Shown piece by piece: positions 17,456-28,399 of a DNA stretch of 64,000 bases (the stretch's first letter is position 1; each line of letters starts with the position of its first letter). This DNA is from Sulfurospirillum multivorans DSM 12446 (GTDB taxonomy: Bacteria; Campylobacterota; Campylobacteria; Campylobacterales; Sulfurospirillaceae). A model generated the notes under the pieces. It did not search any database and had not been told where the DNA came from. It saw only the letters and a list, made by a program, of their open reading frames with translations. Both the position numbers and the translations under genes were made by a program. Location: NCBI RefSeq assembly GCF_000568815.1, contig NZ_CP007201.1, positions 1,612,001 to 1,676,000 on the forward strand, read 5' to 3'.

Positions 17456-18102
17456 AGCTATTGGTCTTAGAGGACAATGAACGCTTAGCCAATCTGATTG
17501 TCGAAGCATTGGAGCAAAAAAAATACCATGTCGATCTTTTTAGTGATGGTAAACTAGCGCTTGAAGCCATTGACAATGGTTATGACTGCTTTATCCTAGA
17601 CATCAACGTTCCAGGCATGGATGGGCTCAGCCTTCTCAAAGAGATTCGCAGTATGGATGATGCCACTCCAGCCATTATCATCAGCGCCAATGTTGAACTA
17701 GACACGATCCAAGAAGCATACAGCAAAGGATGCGATGAGTACCTCAAAAAACCGTTTTACATGTACGAATTAGAGACGAAGATAGAGCGGCTCTGTAAAC
17801 CCAAAATTTGCCTTATTGCTTTGCCGGATGGTTTTACCTACTCCATGGAGCACGAACAGTTAGTCGATGGCAGTGGTGAAGAGGTTAAGCTTGCTAAAAA
17901 AGAGATTCTTCTGCTCAATCTTTTTACCAAGAACCTCAATAAAAACATCTCGTTTGAACGTATTGAGCAGTATGTTTGGGGTGGAGAACTTACCACCACA
18001 GAGAACATTCGAGCGTTAGTGAAGCGTTTACGCAAAAAACTCCCTGAAGACACCATCGAAAATCAAGGTGGCATCGGATACAGACTCAATTATGAACATT
18101 AA
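17452..18102 (+). CDS. OmpR/PhoB-type response regulator
   Basis: 216 residues: receiver domain with acidic pocket (LEDNE), phospho-acceptor Asp50 (CFILDINVPGMDG) and the switch lysine in LKKPFYMYE, then a winged-helix DNA-binding domain ending GGIGYRLNYEH. It is the partner of the adjacent kinase (4-bp overlap). A variant of the dispersed palindrome at 17758-17765 is read in the third frame (FYMY), which is allowed only because its last bases are TAC instead of TAA. Confidence 0.93.
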   Translation: MKLLVLEDNERLANLIVEALEQKKYHVDLFSDGKLALEAIDNGYDCFILDINVPGMDGLSLLKEIRSMDDATPAIIISANVELDTIQEAYSKGCDEYLKKPFYMYELETKIERLCKPKICLIALPDGFTYSMEHEQLVDGSGEEVKLAKKEILLLNLFTKNLNKNISFERIEQYVWGGELTTTENIRALVKRLRKKLPEDTIENQGGIGYRLNYEH

Positions 18103-19252
18103 AGCCTTCTTTTCCACACGTGAACAACTGCTCTACTTGTTTGCAGCAGCCGTTCCGATCGCGTTTACCGCATGGAATTCACTTCTCAATAACTTTGCGA
18201 TTGAATCCGCACAATTTGATGGTGAAAAGATCGGTCTGCTTCAAAGTATTCGTGAGGTTCCTGGACTTTTAGCCTTTAGTATCGTCTTTGTTTTGCTCAT
18301 CTTTCGTCAGCAAAATGCAGCGTACCTTTCACTCTTTCTTTTAGGACTTGGTACGCTTTTAACGGGATTTTTTCCCACGACACTGGGGCTTTACACCACA
18401 ACGCTGATTATGTCCGTTGGCTTTCACTACTTAGAAACGCTCAATAACTCGCTCAGTCTGCAATGGATCGACAGAAAAAATGCTCCCTCTTTTTTGGGTA
18501 AACTCTCAGCCATTCGCTCCTTTATTGGGCTTGCAACATTAGGCACTCTGTATGTGCTGATGAAATTTTTTGATGTCGGCTATATTGGTATTTACCTGCT
18601 CAGCGGTGGTATGACGATGTTTTTAGCCCTTGTCGCATGGCTCGGGTTTGAACATTTTAAAGACGATGTATTGCAAGAAACTAAACTCTTTATGCGCAAA
18701 AAATATTGGCTTTTTTACGTATTGACATTTTTAGCAGGGGCGCGTCGTCAAATTGTCGTTGTCTTTGCAGGCTTTTTACTCGTTGAAAAATTTCACTTTA
18801 CGGTCGAAAACATGGTACTTTTGCTGATCACCAACACCGTGTTAAATATGATTTTTGCCCCTTATGCAGGTAAGCTGATTGAACGTTTTGGTGAAAAACT
18901 CTCCTTGCGCATCGAATATCTAAGCATTGTTCTCATTTTTATCCTGTATGGTTTGGTACAATCACAAACAATGGCGGTGTCACTTTACATTCTAGACAAC
19001 CTCTTTTTTACGATTGCCATCGCCCTGAAGACCTATTTTCAAAAAATAGCCGATCCCAAAGATATTGCGATCACTTCAGGAGTGGGGTTTACGATTAACC
19101 ATATTGCGGCGGTTTTTCTACCGTTTACCTTGGGTATTGTTTGGATTTATTCGCACAGCGCTGTCTTTTTTATAGGGGCTGCCATTGCAGTGGTTTCGTT
19201 TGTTTTGACATTTTTTATTGCAAAAAAGGAGCAGGGTTGCGTTTACATGTAA
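18092..19252 (+). CDS. MFS-type transporter
   Basis: 386 residues from the ATG at 18092, which overlaps the response-regulator stop by 11 bp; a longer frame start at 18068 would only add residues inside the regulator gene. About twelve hydrophobic segments with the usual central loop (LGFEHFKDDVLQETK...FMRKKYW). The substrate is unknown. No family-specific motif was recognised beyond the MFS-like layout. Overlap with the two-component genes suggests cotranscription. The final codons lie in a TTTACATGTAA palindrome (19242), whose TAA is the stop. Confidence 0.8.
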   Translation: MNIKAFFSTREQLLYLFAAAVPIAFTAWNSLLNNFAIESAQFDGEKIGLLQSIREVPGLLAFSIVFVLLIFRQQNAAYLSLFLLGLGTLLTGFFPTTLGLYTTTLIMSVGFHYLETLNNSLSLQWIDRKNAPSFLGKLSAIRSFIGLATLGTLYVLMKFFDVGYIGIYLLSGGMTMFLALVAWLGFEHFKDDVLQETKLFMRKKYWLFYVLTFLAGARRQIVVVFAGFLLVEKFHFTVENMVLLLITNTVLNMIFAPYAGKLIERFGEKLSLRIEYLSIVLIFILYGLVQSQTMAVSLYILDNLFFTIAIALKTYFQKIADPKDIAITSGVGFTINHIAAVFLPFTLGIVWIYSHSAVFFIGAAIAVVSFVLTFFIAKKEQGCVYM

Positions 19253-19515
19253 GCGAAGATTTTTTACAATTAGAGTACACTAAAGAGCTTAAAAACTACG
19301 ATGAAGAACGCTATTTTGAAGAAGAGGGCAATGAAGCATTTGATGCACACTCTTTAAAACAGATGCAGATCATGATGACACGCATCGGCGAAGCAATGGA
19401 ACTTGATGAGTACTCTTTGAAAAAACTTGAGGTTTTTTTGCGCACAGAGCTTCCATTTTTTGCGGTGACACGACGACTCGTTTTTCAATGGGTCACAAAG
19501 AATTTTTTATATTAA
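19237..19515 (+). CDS. Small hypothetical acidic protein with TTG start
   Basis: 92 residues if translation begins at the TTG at 19237, which has AAGGAG at a suitable distance inside the end of the MFS gene; no ATG lies between there and the conserved-looking body. The product is acidic and probably helical (DEERYFEEEGNEAFDAHSL, MELDEYSLKKLEVFLRTELP). No family recognised. Overlap with the transporter gene suggests coupling. Confidence 0.6.
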   Translation: MRLHVSEDFLQLEYTKELKNYDEERYFEEEGNEAFDAHSLKQMQIMMTRIGEAMELDEYSLKKLEVFLRTELPFFAVTRRLVFQWVTKNFLY

Positions 19516-19559
19516 TCTCATATAATCTCATTATAATGCTTCAAGCGTAAAGGATAGTA

Positions 19560-20060
19560 ATGAAAAAAATTTATTTAATCAGACATGCAAAATCAAGCTG
19601 GAAAGATACAATCCTCAATGATTTTGAAAGACCCCTCAATAGTCGTGGTAAACGTGATGTTGTCTTTATGGGGAGACGTTTAAAGATGTTTAATGTACTG
19701 CCAGATATTATCTATGCCAGTCCTGCGAAAAGAGCGGAGAGAACGGCGAAAGAGCTCGCACGTGAGGTTGATTATGATAAGAAAAAAATTAAAAGTGTGG
19801 ATTCCCTTTATGAAAGCTCATATGAGAAGTATCTTGAACTGATTCATGCGACCGATGACAAACATGAGTCCATTTTCATCATCGCACACAATCCTACCAT
19901 TACAGAAGTAGGTGAACGCCTTAGCGGAGCCATTTTGAGCAATATCCCCACATGTGCGATTGTCTGCATCAGTTTTGATGTGCACAGCTTCAAAGAGATC
20001 TGCGAAGAGAGCGGTCACATCCTCTTTTTTGACTACCCCCAAAAACACCTCAAAGATTAA
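19560..20060 (+). CDS. sixA: SixA-like phosphohistidine phosphatase
   Basis: 166 residues of the histidine-phosphatase superfamily. The catalytic LIRHAKSSW is at residues 6-14, RPLNSRGKRD follows, and the second active-site histidine is in IIAHNPTITE. SixA removes phosphate from phosphohistidine in HPt or PTS proteins. It is monocistronic by spacing, with AAGGATAG upstream of the ATG, and convergent with the broken CorA-like gene (4 bp between stops). Confidence 0.88.
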   Translation: MKKIYLIRHAKSSWKDTILNDFERPLNSRGKRDVVFMGRRLKMFNVLPDIIYASPAKRAERTAKELAREVDYDKKKIKSVDSLYESSYEKYLELIHATDDKHESIFIIAHNPTITEVGERLSGAILSNIPTCAIVCISFDVHSFKEICEESGHILFFDYPQKHLKD

Positions 20061-20064
20061 GCGG

Positions 20065-20850
20065 CTAGAGTCTCTTTTTCAAAAAGAGAATCAACCCAGC
20101 CATCGCTATGGCACAACTTGCCATAATCAGCGTTACCAAACTTGTACCATACGCAATATCACTAAAAGGCAGTCCTTGGCTGTTCATGCCAAAGTAGCCT
20201 GCCACAAAATGCAGGGGTAAAAAAATGCCTGAGAGAATCGTCAAAAGGTAGATCGTGCGGTTCATCTTTTCATTGCTACGACTGGTGTAGAAGTTGTATA
20301 AGTTGTTCAGTTTATCGGTTGCAAGAAGGGCAGAGCGATTGGTTCGTCCGATATGTTCGTGAATATCTTGAAAATGAATCGCTAGAAAATCCTCTGCTTT
20401 AAGATACGTCTCAATAAATTGACTCAGCACCTCATCGCCCAAGGTGAGTACTCTTTGAATGCGGCTTAGATCTTTTTTATTGGAAAGCTAATAGTGCATA
20501 AAGTTTGAAAAATTGGCATTATCGTACAGCGCCTCTTCCATCAAATCAATACTTTCGTGCATCGAAGCAACCAATTTCATGACATGATTGGTCTTTTCAT
20601 TCAAAAATTCATACACGCGTTGCATCGTCTCAAAATTGACAAATTCAGCTTTTTGTTTATCGAAATAGTAGTACGATTCATGGTCAAACACAAACGCATG
20701 CGACTCCATTTTCAGGTGTTTTCCCTCTTTATAAGGAAGCACTAAAATCAAAATATCATACGCAGATTCTTCAATAAAAATAGAAGGATGCGTAGGATTT
20801 TTTATATCCGATAAGTGGAAACTGTCGACTTTTTCAAAAAGATTTTTCAT
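20065..20850 (-). pseudogene. CorA-like Mg2+/divalent cation transporter interrupted by an in-frame TAG
   Basis: Two open frames, 20488-20850 and 20065-20442, lie in the same reading frame and together make one CorA-type protein of about 261 residues. The upstream part is the soluble domain, ending NANFSNFMHY; the downstream part carries the helix before the pore, two membrane segments and the selectivity motif YFGMNS. Only a TAG at 20488-20490 separates them, and the residues after it (LSNKKDLSRIQRVL) continue the expected helix without a shift. A TGG-to-TAG change would explain it. The upstream ATG overlaps the xerH stop. Confidence 0.8.
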
Positions 20851-21911
20851 TCCATACCATCCATTGTGTCAGCTGCAATTTTAAGACGTTCTTTATCGAA
20901 ATGGGTATAAATACGCGACGTGTTCAAGTCTGCATGTCCAAGGGCTTCTTGCACCAAAATCAGGTCGTGATTTTTTTGGTAGAGCAAGGTTGCAAAGGTG
21001 TGGCGAAGCATGTGCGCACCGTTTTTCTCTTTGCGAATGCCCGCATGAAGCAGCATCTTCTCCATAATATAACTCACATACGCCTGCGTCAGAGGCTTAC
21101 CCGTACGACTTTGGAACAACAGCATACTCTCAGAGCTTCGATACCCCATCCACTCTTCCAAATCATGCGCGATGTGTTCCACTTTGATCATCGCCGTTCG
21201 AGGCTTATTGCCTTTTCCACGAATCTGAAAGACAAAATACTCTCCATCTTTGACCATATCTTTGAGCCGCATCCCAAGCGCCTCGCTCACACGCATCCCC
21301 GTATAGATAATGAGTTTGATCAAAAGCCTGTTTTTGGCTTGAGCGTAAGGTTTGAACTCGGTCTCTTCGATCGCTTTGAAAAAACGGGAAAGCTCTTCTT
21401 TGAACATGTGCGCAGGCAATTTCTCACCTTTGCGCCCACCAAGCCCGCCCCAGTTTTTAAGCTCAATGCGAAATTGATACGAACTGCCAGTGTCATCTTC
21501 ATTCTGTTTATCGATAAATTTAAAAAGCCCCAGCAATGCAATCCGGTAGTTCTTTTTCGTCGCATCGGAGAGGGAGCCTGTTTGAGAGGCTAAAAATTCG
21601 CTTAATAGCTCCTCATCGATCTCTTTTAAAGAGCCTAGCTTCATAGGAGTGAGGTAATGGTAAAACTTCTCCAAGGGATTGATAAAAAGGTTGATCCCAA
21701 TCAACCCAATATTGCGTGCTTCCTTGGCAAGATTTTTAAGATCATCCATGCTTTCGCTTCCATGGTTGAGCGAACCGATAATAGCAGAGAGTTTAGCATT
21801 TTCTTCGACATGGCGGTTGGAAAGAGAGGTGAGTTTTGACTTGATAAAACGATCGAGCCAAAAAAGCAGGCTTTGCTCAACATTCTCTTTCACATCCACC
21901 TTGTAGCGCAT
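20847..21911 (-). CDS. xerH: Tyrosine recombinase XerH
   Basis: Single-recombinase chromosome-dimer resolvase of Campylobacterota, acting at difH with FtsK. 354 residues from the ATG at 21911, 1 bp after the tgt stop; an in-frame start at 21968 would overlap tgt by 56 bp and is less likely. Catalytic residues are visible: Arg in GMRVSEALG, HMLRHTFATLL supplying HxxR, LGHADLNTSRIYTHF giving His and the Tyr nucleophile. The N-terminal SAM-like domain is present. It may also be relevant to the element that starts near the dif-like site at 49736. Confidence 0.88.
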   Translation of the reverse strand: MRYKVDVKENVEQSLLFWLDRFIKSKLTSLSNRHVEENAKLSAIIGSLNHGSESMDDLKNLAKEARNIGLIGINLFINPLEKFYHYLTPMKLGSLKEIDEELLSEFLASQTGSLSDATKKNYRIALLGLFKFIDKQNEDDTGSSYQFRIELKNWGGLGGRKGEKLPAHMFKEELSRFFKAIEETEFKPYAQAKNRLLIKLIIYTGMRVSEALGMRLKDMVKDGEYFVFQIRGKGNKPRTAMIKVEHIAHDLEEWMGYRSSESMLLFQSRTGKPLTQAYVSYIMEKMLLHAGIRKEKNGAHMLRHTFATLLYQKNHDLILVQEALGHADLNTSRIYTHFDKERLKIAADTMDGME

Positions 21912-21912
21912 C

Positions 21913-23052
<1,140 letters not shown>

Positions 23053-23076
23053 TCATATTTTAGGGAGTCGCTTACA

Positions 23077-24480
23077 ATGAAAAAAATTTTGATCATCGCT
23101 GATGGCATTCTAGCAAAACAATTTTTAGAAAAGGTTATGGAAACCGAGGCTGGAGAGAATAGCTATACCATTGTGACCTATAAAGAAGAGACTTTACCTA
23201 AAAAGCGCCCTGAAAACTTTAAATTTTTTGAATTTGACCCAACCAGTTACGAAAAACTCGCCATCGTCCTCAATGAACAATTTTTCCAAGTGATGATTAT
23301 GATGTCCAATGAACTCGATGTCAAAGCCACCTACACGAATATCAGACGCGTGGATGGCAAAGTGCGTATCGTGATTATGGACAGATGGGATTTAAAGATC
23401 GAAGATAAACGCCTTTTGATGCTCAACTCTCGCGAGATCCTCGCCTCTCGTTTTACTGACCACCTTCCAAACACGCCGATTGTCGCGCAAAACATCGGTC
23501 TGGGCATTGGCGAAATCATGGAAGTTTCCGTACCTGTGGGAAGCTCTTACGCGTACCGCCATCTTGCCTCCATCGAGCAGAGCAGGTGGAAAATCGCAGC
23601 GGTGTATCGCTCCAACACGCTCATTTTACCTCGTCCTGCGCTCATGCTTTTACCCAACGACCTTTTGTTGCTTGTGGGCGATCCTAAGGTGCTGCAGAGT
23701 GTCTTTAAAAGCATCAAGCGTGAGCTCGGTCAGTTTCCTTCACCGTTTGGTAGCAGTATCTACTGTTTGATCGACATGTTGCGCATGAGTGACAAAGAGA
23801 TCGATGTACTTCTGAATGACGCACTGTTACTGCACTCAAAACTGAACAGCAATAAGTTACATGTAAAGATTATTAACCCGACCTATTCTAAAGCACTCGA
23901 TAAGGTCAAAAGCTATAGCAACCACCACATCAACGTCATGATCGACTACTTTGAGACCAATCCACGTAAAGCACTCAGAGAGGATACCGAGAGCATGGAT
24001 ATTGGGTTGATTGTTGTGATGAACCGCTTTTTCCAAAAAAATAAACGCACTCTGTATAAAACCAAACTACCTATCTTCAAAATGGGAAAACAGGGCTTTG
24101 CAAGCCTCAACCAAGGCGTTGTGTTAAGCAATGACGCGCATGAAATCGAACAAGAGTCTTCCGTCATTTTTGACGTCGCAACCCAACTCTCACTCGATCT
24201 CAAACTCTACTCCTACAATCCTGACCATGAGAGTGAGAAAAACAGCCTTATTGAGCACTTTGATAACCTCTCTAAGATCTTTGGTCGCGAAGTCGATGTC
24301 ATCCAAAGCGACAAAAACCCACTGGTAAAACTGCGTCACAAAGATAATATTTTGCAATTTTTACCGTTCAGTCCCAAAATTTTGGAAACCAATATCCTCT
24401 CGATTTTCTCAACCGATATGGAAAAATTACACTTTAAACTTGCCGACAATTACCAGCTATTCATCCCAATCAATGCATAA
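23077..24480 (+). CDS. TrkA-N/TrkA-C (RCK) potassium-transport-related protein, COG3400-like
   Basis: 467 residues from the ATG at 23077; a longer frame to 22960 runs through the start of tgt and has no ribosome site. The N-terminus [17 protein letters not shown] is a Rossmann-like RCK domain without the strict GxGxxG. A TrkA-C-like segment at about 145-225 ([11 protein letters not shown]...[18 protein letters not shown]) follows, then a long C-terminal part. No membrane segments are seen. It probably gates or regulates a K+ channel or transporter. The family appears mainly in Campylobacterota; function is inferred. Confidence 0.75.
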   Translation: MKKILIIADGILAKQFLEKVMETEAGENSYTIVTYKEETLPKKRPENFKFFEFDPTSYEKLAIVLNEQFFQVMIMMSNELDVKATYTNIRRVDGKVRIVIMDRWDLKIEDKRLLMLNSREILASRFTDHLPNTPIVAQNIGLGIGEIMEVSVPVGSSYAYRHLASIEQSRWKIAAVYRSNTLILPRPALMLLPNDLLLLVGDPKVLQSVFKSIKRELGQFPSPFGSSIYCLIDMLRMSDKEIDVLLNDALLLHSKLNSNKLHVKIINPTYSKALDKVKSYSNHHINVMIDYFETNPRKALREDTESMDIGLIVVMNRFFQKNKRTLYKTKLPIFKMGKQGFASLNQGVVLSNDAHEIEQESSVIFDVATQLSLDLKLYSYNPDHESEKNSLIEHFDNLSKIFGREVDVIQSDKNPLVKLRHKDNILQFLPFSPKILETNILSIFSTDMEKLHFKLADNYQLFIPINA

Positions 24481-24524
24481 TTAAGTGCTTTTTGAGTAAG
24501 ATAGAAATAAAAAACGGAAAGAAC

Positions 24525-25571
24525 ATGCACGTCAATGTTGTCTTAAACAAAACCACTTCAAAAGATTACAGTGTCATTATTGGCCCATTAGAAAAACTCG
24601 TCTTTGAGACCAAAGTGATGATAATCACCAACTCCACAGTAGCAGCACTTCACCTCTCAAACCTTCAAGCACGCATCGAGGCGAAAGAGCTTCATACGCT
24701 CATTCTTCCTGATGGCGAAATGTATAAAAATTTTGAGAGCTTAAACCTCATTTTAAACGCCTGCTTTGAGCACCGATTGGATCGCAAATCCATTTTGATC
24801 GCTTTTGGCGGTGGCGTCATTGGCGATATGACAGGTTTTGCCGCTTCAATCTATCAGCGAGGCATTGATTTTATTCAGATTCCTACCACGCTTTTAGCCC
24901 AAGTCGATGCCAGTGTAGGTGGCAAAACGGGCATTAACAACGACTATGGCAAAAACCTTATTGGCTCATTTTGGCAACCACGCGCCGTGTATTGTGATAG
25001 CGCATTTCTTAAAACTTTGCCCAAACGTGAATTTGCAGCGGGTGTGGCGGAGATCATCAAAATGGCAGTCACGTTTGATAAAGCCTTTTTTGAGTGGTTG
25101 GAAAGCCATGATCTGTTTGATGAAGATAATATCAAGATGGCGATTCATAAAAGTATCTCCATTAAAGCTGACGTCGTTTCACAAGACGAGACAGAGCAGG
25201 GCATACGCGCGGTGTTAAACTACGGACACACGTTTGCGCATGTCATCGAGAACCAAACCCATTACACGACTTACTTGCACGGTGAAGCTGTTGCAATTGG
25301 AATCATGATGGCAAATGCCCTCGCCCAAAAACTAGGGCTTTTAAGCCACGAAGAGGTGTTGCGCATTCAAGCACTTCTTGAGCGTTATGCGCTTCCAACT
25401 CACTATGCCATCGATGATTTAGAGACATTTTACGATGCCTTTTTCTTAGACAAAAAAAGTGCCAACGATAAAATCACCTTTATTTTAGCCAAGGGAATTG
25501 GCGGTCATGTGATGCGAAACAATATCCCAAAAGAGACCGTTCTTGAAGCGCTAAAGGATCTTAATGCCTAA
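24525..25571 (+). CDS. aroB: 3-dehydroquinate synthase
   Basis: Converts DAHP to 3-dehydroquinate, the second step of the shikimate pathway, using NAD and a divalent metal. 348 residues from the ATG at 24525 with GGAAAG upstream; a TTG frame start at 24492 is less likely. It shows [46 protein letters not shown], and metal ligands in [12 protein letters not shown] and LHGEAVAIG. The end overlaps the MscS gene by 8 bp. Confidence 0.95.
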   Translation: MHVNVVLNKTTSKDYSVIIGPLEKLVFETKVMIITNSTVAALHLSNLQARIEAKELHTLILPDGEMYKNFESLNLILNACFEHRLDRKSILIAFGGGVIGDMTGFAASIYQRGIDFIQIPTTLLAQVDASVGGKTGINNDYGKNLIGSFWQPRAVYCDSAFLKTLPKREFAAGVAEIIKMAVTFDKAFFEWLESHDLFDEDNIKMAIHKSISIKADVVSQDETEQGIRAVLNYGHTFAHVIENQTHYTTYLHGEAVAIGIMMANALAQKLGLLSHEEVLRIQALLERYALPTHYAIDDLETFYDAFFLDKKSANDKITFILAKGIGGHVMRNNIPKETVLEALKDLNA

Positions 25572-27174
25572 AAAAATCCTGTGGCTTATTTTTCTTACAT
25601 GTAACCTTCTTTTAGCCGAAACCAACACGACATCCAAGCTTGAAGATAGCATCAAAACCGAAGCACTGCGCCAAAAAATCACGGCAATTGATGAAGCGAT
25701 TAAAGACAACTTGTGGTTTAAGCGCTATGGCAACTACTTAAGTTACCAAAAGCTCATCGAAGAGCTCTCTACCGTTGATGCTGAAGTCAAAAAAATCAAA
25801 AATGCGAAAGATAAAGCCTCGATTGAAAAACGCGAACGATTGGTGAGTAAACAAGAGTCGCTTGAAAAACAGATCGAGCTGTTGCAGGAGTTTAAAAACT
25901 CACCGTTTAGCAAGATGGTTGAATCCATTGAGCTGGAGAGTTACCCTAAAATCACCAACCCTTTTGCGATTATTTCAGCGCTTTCATACATTAAAAAAAT
26001 CAAACAAGAGAGTGCTGACTACCATGCGCGCATCGATCGTTTGGACTTTTTGGTTGGAAAACTTAGAGAAAAACTCGCGTTAATTGAAGAGATCAACCAG
26101 ATCGAGCCGATCATCACGAACGAAGATATGGCGTATGAAGCGCAAAAAGAGCTTAACGCGTTTATCGCCGCGCAAGAGATTGCGAGTACGAGTTACTCTT
26201 TACATGTAAAGAAAGTGGACGAGGCAAGCATTCGCATTACCCAAGACATTACGTTGCAAATGAAACGGGCGTTCAACATCGGTATTTTCATTATCGTGGT
26301 CATTGTCATCACGCTTTTACTCAAATTTGTTGCCAAACGTTACATCAAAGACAATGAGCGTTTTTACACCGCCAATAAGATCATCAATTTTCTTAACGTC
26401 ACGCTGATTTTGCTGATTTTGCTCTTTTCGTACATCGAGAATGTCTCCTACCTTGTCACCGTTGTAGGATTTGCCTCTGCGGGTATCGCGATTGCGATGA
26501 AAGACTGGTTTATGAGCATCTTAGGATGGATGGTCATTATTTTTGGTGGTAGTTTTCATGTGGGAGATCGCATCAAAGTCAAAAAAGATGGGCTCTCGTA
26601 TGTGGGCGACATCATCGATATTTCACTGCTTCGTATGACGTTACTTGAAGATATTACGCTCACATCGTACATGGAAAACACACGTTCAGGAAGGGTTTTT
26701 TTTATTCCCAATAACCTTATATTTTCCTCCGTCATTTCCAACTACACCCATGGCACGATGCGTACGGTTTGGAATGGCATTAACATCTACATCACGTTTG
26801 ATTCCAACCACAAAAAAGCGGTGCATTTAGCGCGCGAAATCACGAAAAAATACGCCAAAGGCTACACCGACATTGCGCGAAAACAGCTCAACTTACTGCG
26901 CAATCAGTACAGCCTTAAAAACACCAATGTCGAGCCTCGCATCTTCTCATTTGTCGAGGCACAAGGATTTTGTATCAACTGCTGGTACATGACCAATTCG
27001 TATGCCGCGCTTTCCCTTCGTGGTACCATTGGTTGCGAAATCATCGATGCGTTTAATCAAGAAGAGGACATCACGATCGCTTACCAAACACAAAATATCA
27101 ATATAGCTCAGCAACAACGCCCCTCATCTCCACCAGATGAGCCAAAGAGTCCTGATGAAAAAAGTCTTTTTTAA
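25564..27174 (+). CDS. MscS-family mechanosensitive channel with long periplasmic domain
   Basis: 536 residues: signal peptide [19 protein letters not shown], a coiled-coil periplasmic part to about residue 225, then membrane helices (about 235-258, 275-295, 297-330). The pore helix region contains [21 protein letters not shown], as in MscS. A beta domain ([21 protein letters not shown]) and a cytoplasmic vestibule complete it. The hydrophilic tail is Pro/Ser/Asp-rich. The palindrome occurs twice, once inside the signal peptide (LTCN, 25594) and once at 26199 (LHVK). Confidence 0.9.
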   Translation: MPKKILWLIFLTCNLLLAETNTTSKLEDSIKTEALRQKITAIDEAIKDNLWFKRYGNYLSYQKLIEELSTVDAEVKKIKNAKDKASIEKRERLVSKQESLEKQIELLQEFKNSPFSKMVESIELESYPKITNPFAIISALSYIKKIKQESADYHARIDRLDFLVGKLREKLALIEEINQIEPIITNEDMAYEAQKELNAFIAAQEIASTSYSLHVKKVDEASIRITQDITLQMKRAFNIGIFIIVVIVITLLLKFVAKRYIKDNERFYTANKIINFLNVTLILLILLFSYIENVSYLVTVVGFASAGIAIAMKDWFMSILGWMVIIFGGSFHVGDRIKVKKDGLSYVGDIIDISLLRMTLLEDITLTSYMENTRSGRVFFIPNNLIFSSVISNYTHGTMRTVWNGINIYITFDSNHKKAVHLAREITKKYAKGYTDIARKQLNLLRNQYSLKNTNVEPRIFSFVEAQGFCINCWYMTNSYAALSLRGTIGCEIIDAFNQEEDITIAYQTQNINIAQQQRPSSPPDEPKSPDEKSLF

Positions 27175-28399
27175 AACCTTCGGGTGTCGCACCAACATCT
27201 ACGACACCCAAGTCATGATGGCAAATCTGAGCGATTTTGAAGTAACCGAAGTTGAAAGCGAAGCGCAGATCATCGTGGTTAACTCCTGTACGGTGACCAA
27301 TGGTGCGGACACGGGTGTGCGAAGCTACATCAACCACGCGACGAAAGAGGGCAAAAAAGTCATCATTGCAGGGTGTGGCGCGATCAGCAAAGGGGAGAGT
27401 CTCTTTAGCCAAAACAAGGTGTTTGGCGTTATGGGACACTCCGAAAAAGCGCAGATCAACACACTTCTAAAACAAGAGAGCCCATTTTACGAAATCGGCG
27501 ATCTAACCTCTTTAGATGAGACGATCGTTCACGAATACACGGGCAAAACCAAAGCGTTTATCAAGATTCAAGAGGGGTGCAATTTTAGATGTTCTTACTG
27601 CATCATTCCCTACGTCAGAGGCAATGCCAGAAGTCAAGATGAAGCCAAGATCATCGAACAAGTGCAAAAACTCGCCCTCAATGGCTACGGTGAATTTGTG
27701 CTCACGGGTACGAACATCGGCAGCTACGGCAAAGACAAAAGCAGTTCCCTTGGAAAACTCGTCCAACGTTTAGGCGCCATTCGAGGAGTTCGTCGTATTC
27801 GTTTGGGAAGCATAGAGCCTGTGCAGATCGATGAGAGTTTTCGTGAGATTTTAAGCGAGCCGTGGTTAGAGCGCCATTTACATGTAGCGCTTCAACATAC
27901 TTCTGAGCGTATGCTAGAACTGATGCGAAGGCGCAATAACGTCAAACGTGACTTGGAGCTTTTCCACGAACTCAGTGAGCGTGGCTTTGCACTTGGAACC
28001 GATTTTATTACAGGGCATCCAGGCGAAAGTGACGAGATTTGGCAAGAAGCCTACACAACGTTGGAGCAGTTTCCACTGACTCATCTGCACGCATTTACCT
28101 ACTCCAAACGCGATGGAACGCCCTCAAGTACGATGAAACCAGAGGTCAAAGGCGATGTGGCGAAAGAGCGCCTCAAGAGCATCGAAACGCTTGTAGAGTC
28201 GAAAAACATTACTTTTAGGCAAAAAAAGAGTGAAATACCTTTAAATATCCTCGTCGAAGAGCACAAAGACGACCACTACATCGGTTACGACCAGTTTTTC
28301 AATAAAGTCATCATCCAAAGCAATCGCGACTTGCTTAAAGAGTGGGTTACGATCGAAAACTACGAGATTCAACAGGAGGCGAACTATGCGCACTTTTAA
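27155..28399 (+). CDS. mtaB: tRNA (t6A37) methylthiotransferase MtaB
   Basis: Radical SAM enzyme that makes ms2t6A at position 37 of ANN-decoding tRNAs. 414 residues from the ATG at 27155 ([14 protein letters not shown]); an in-frame start six codons earlier is also possible, and both overlap the MscS gene. N-terminal cluster cysteines lie in FGCRTN, NSCTVT and GCGA. The radical SAM motif is GCNFRCSYCIIPY. A TRAM-like C-terminus follows. The next gene overlaps by 14 bp. Confidence 0.92.
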   Translation: MKKVFFKTFGCRTNIYDTQVMMANLSDFEVTEVESEAQIIVVNSCTVTNGADTGVRSYINHATKEGKKVIIAGCGAISKGESLFSQNKVFGVMGHSEKAQINTLLKQESPFYEIGDLTSLDETIVHEYTGKTKAFIKIQEGCNFRCSYCIIPYVRGNARSQDEAKIIEQVQKLALNGYGEFVLTGTNIGSYGKDKSSSLGKLVQRLGAIRGVRRIRLGSIEPVQIDESFREILSEPWLERHLHVALQHTSERMLELMRRRNNVKRDLELFHELSERGFALGTDFITGHPGESDEIWQEAYTTLEQFPLTHLHAFTYSKRDGTPSSTMKPEVKGDVAKERLKSIETLVESKNITFRQKKSEIPLNILVEEHKDDHYIGYDQFFNKVIIQSNRDLLKEWVTIENYEIQQEANYAHF

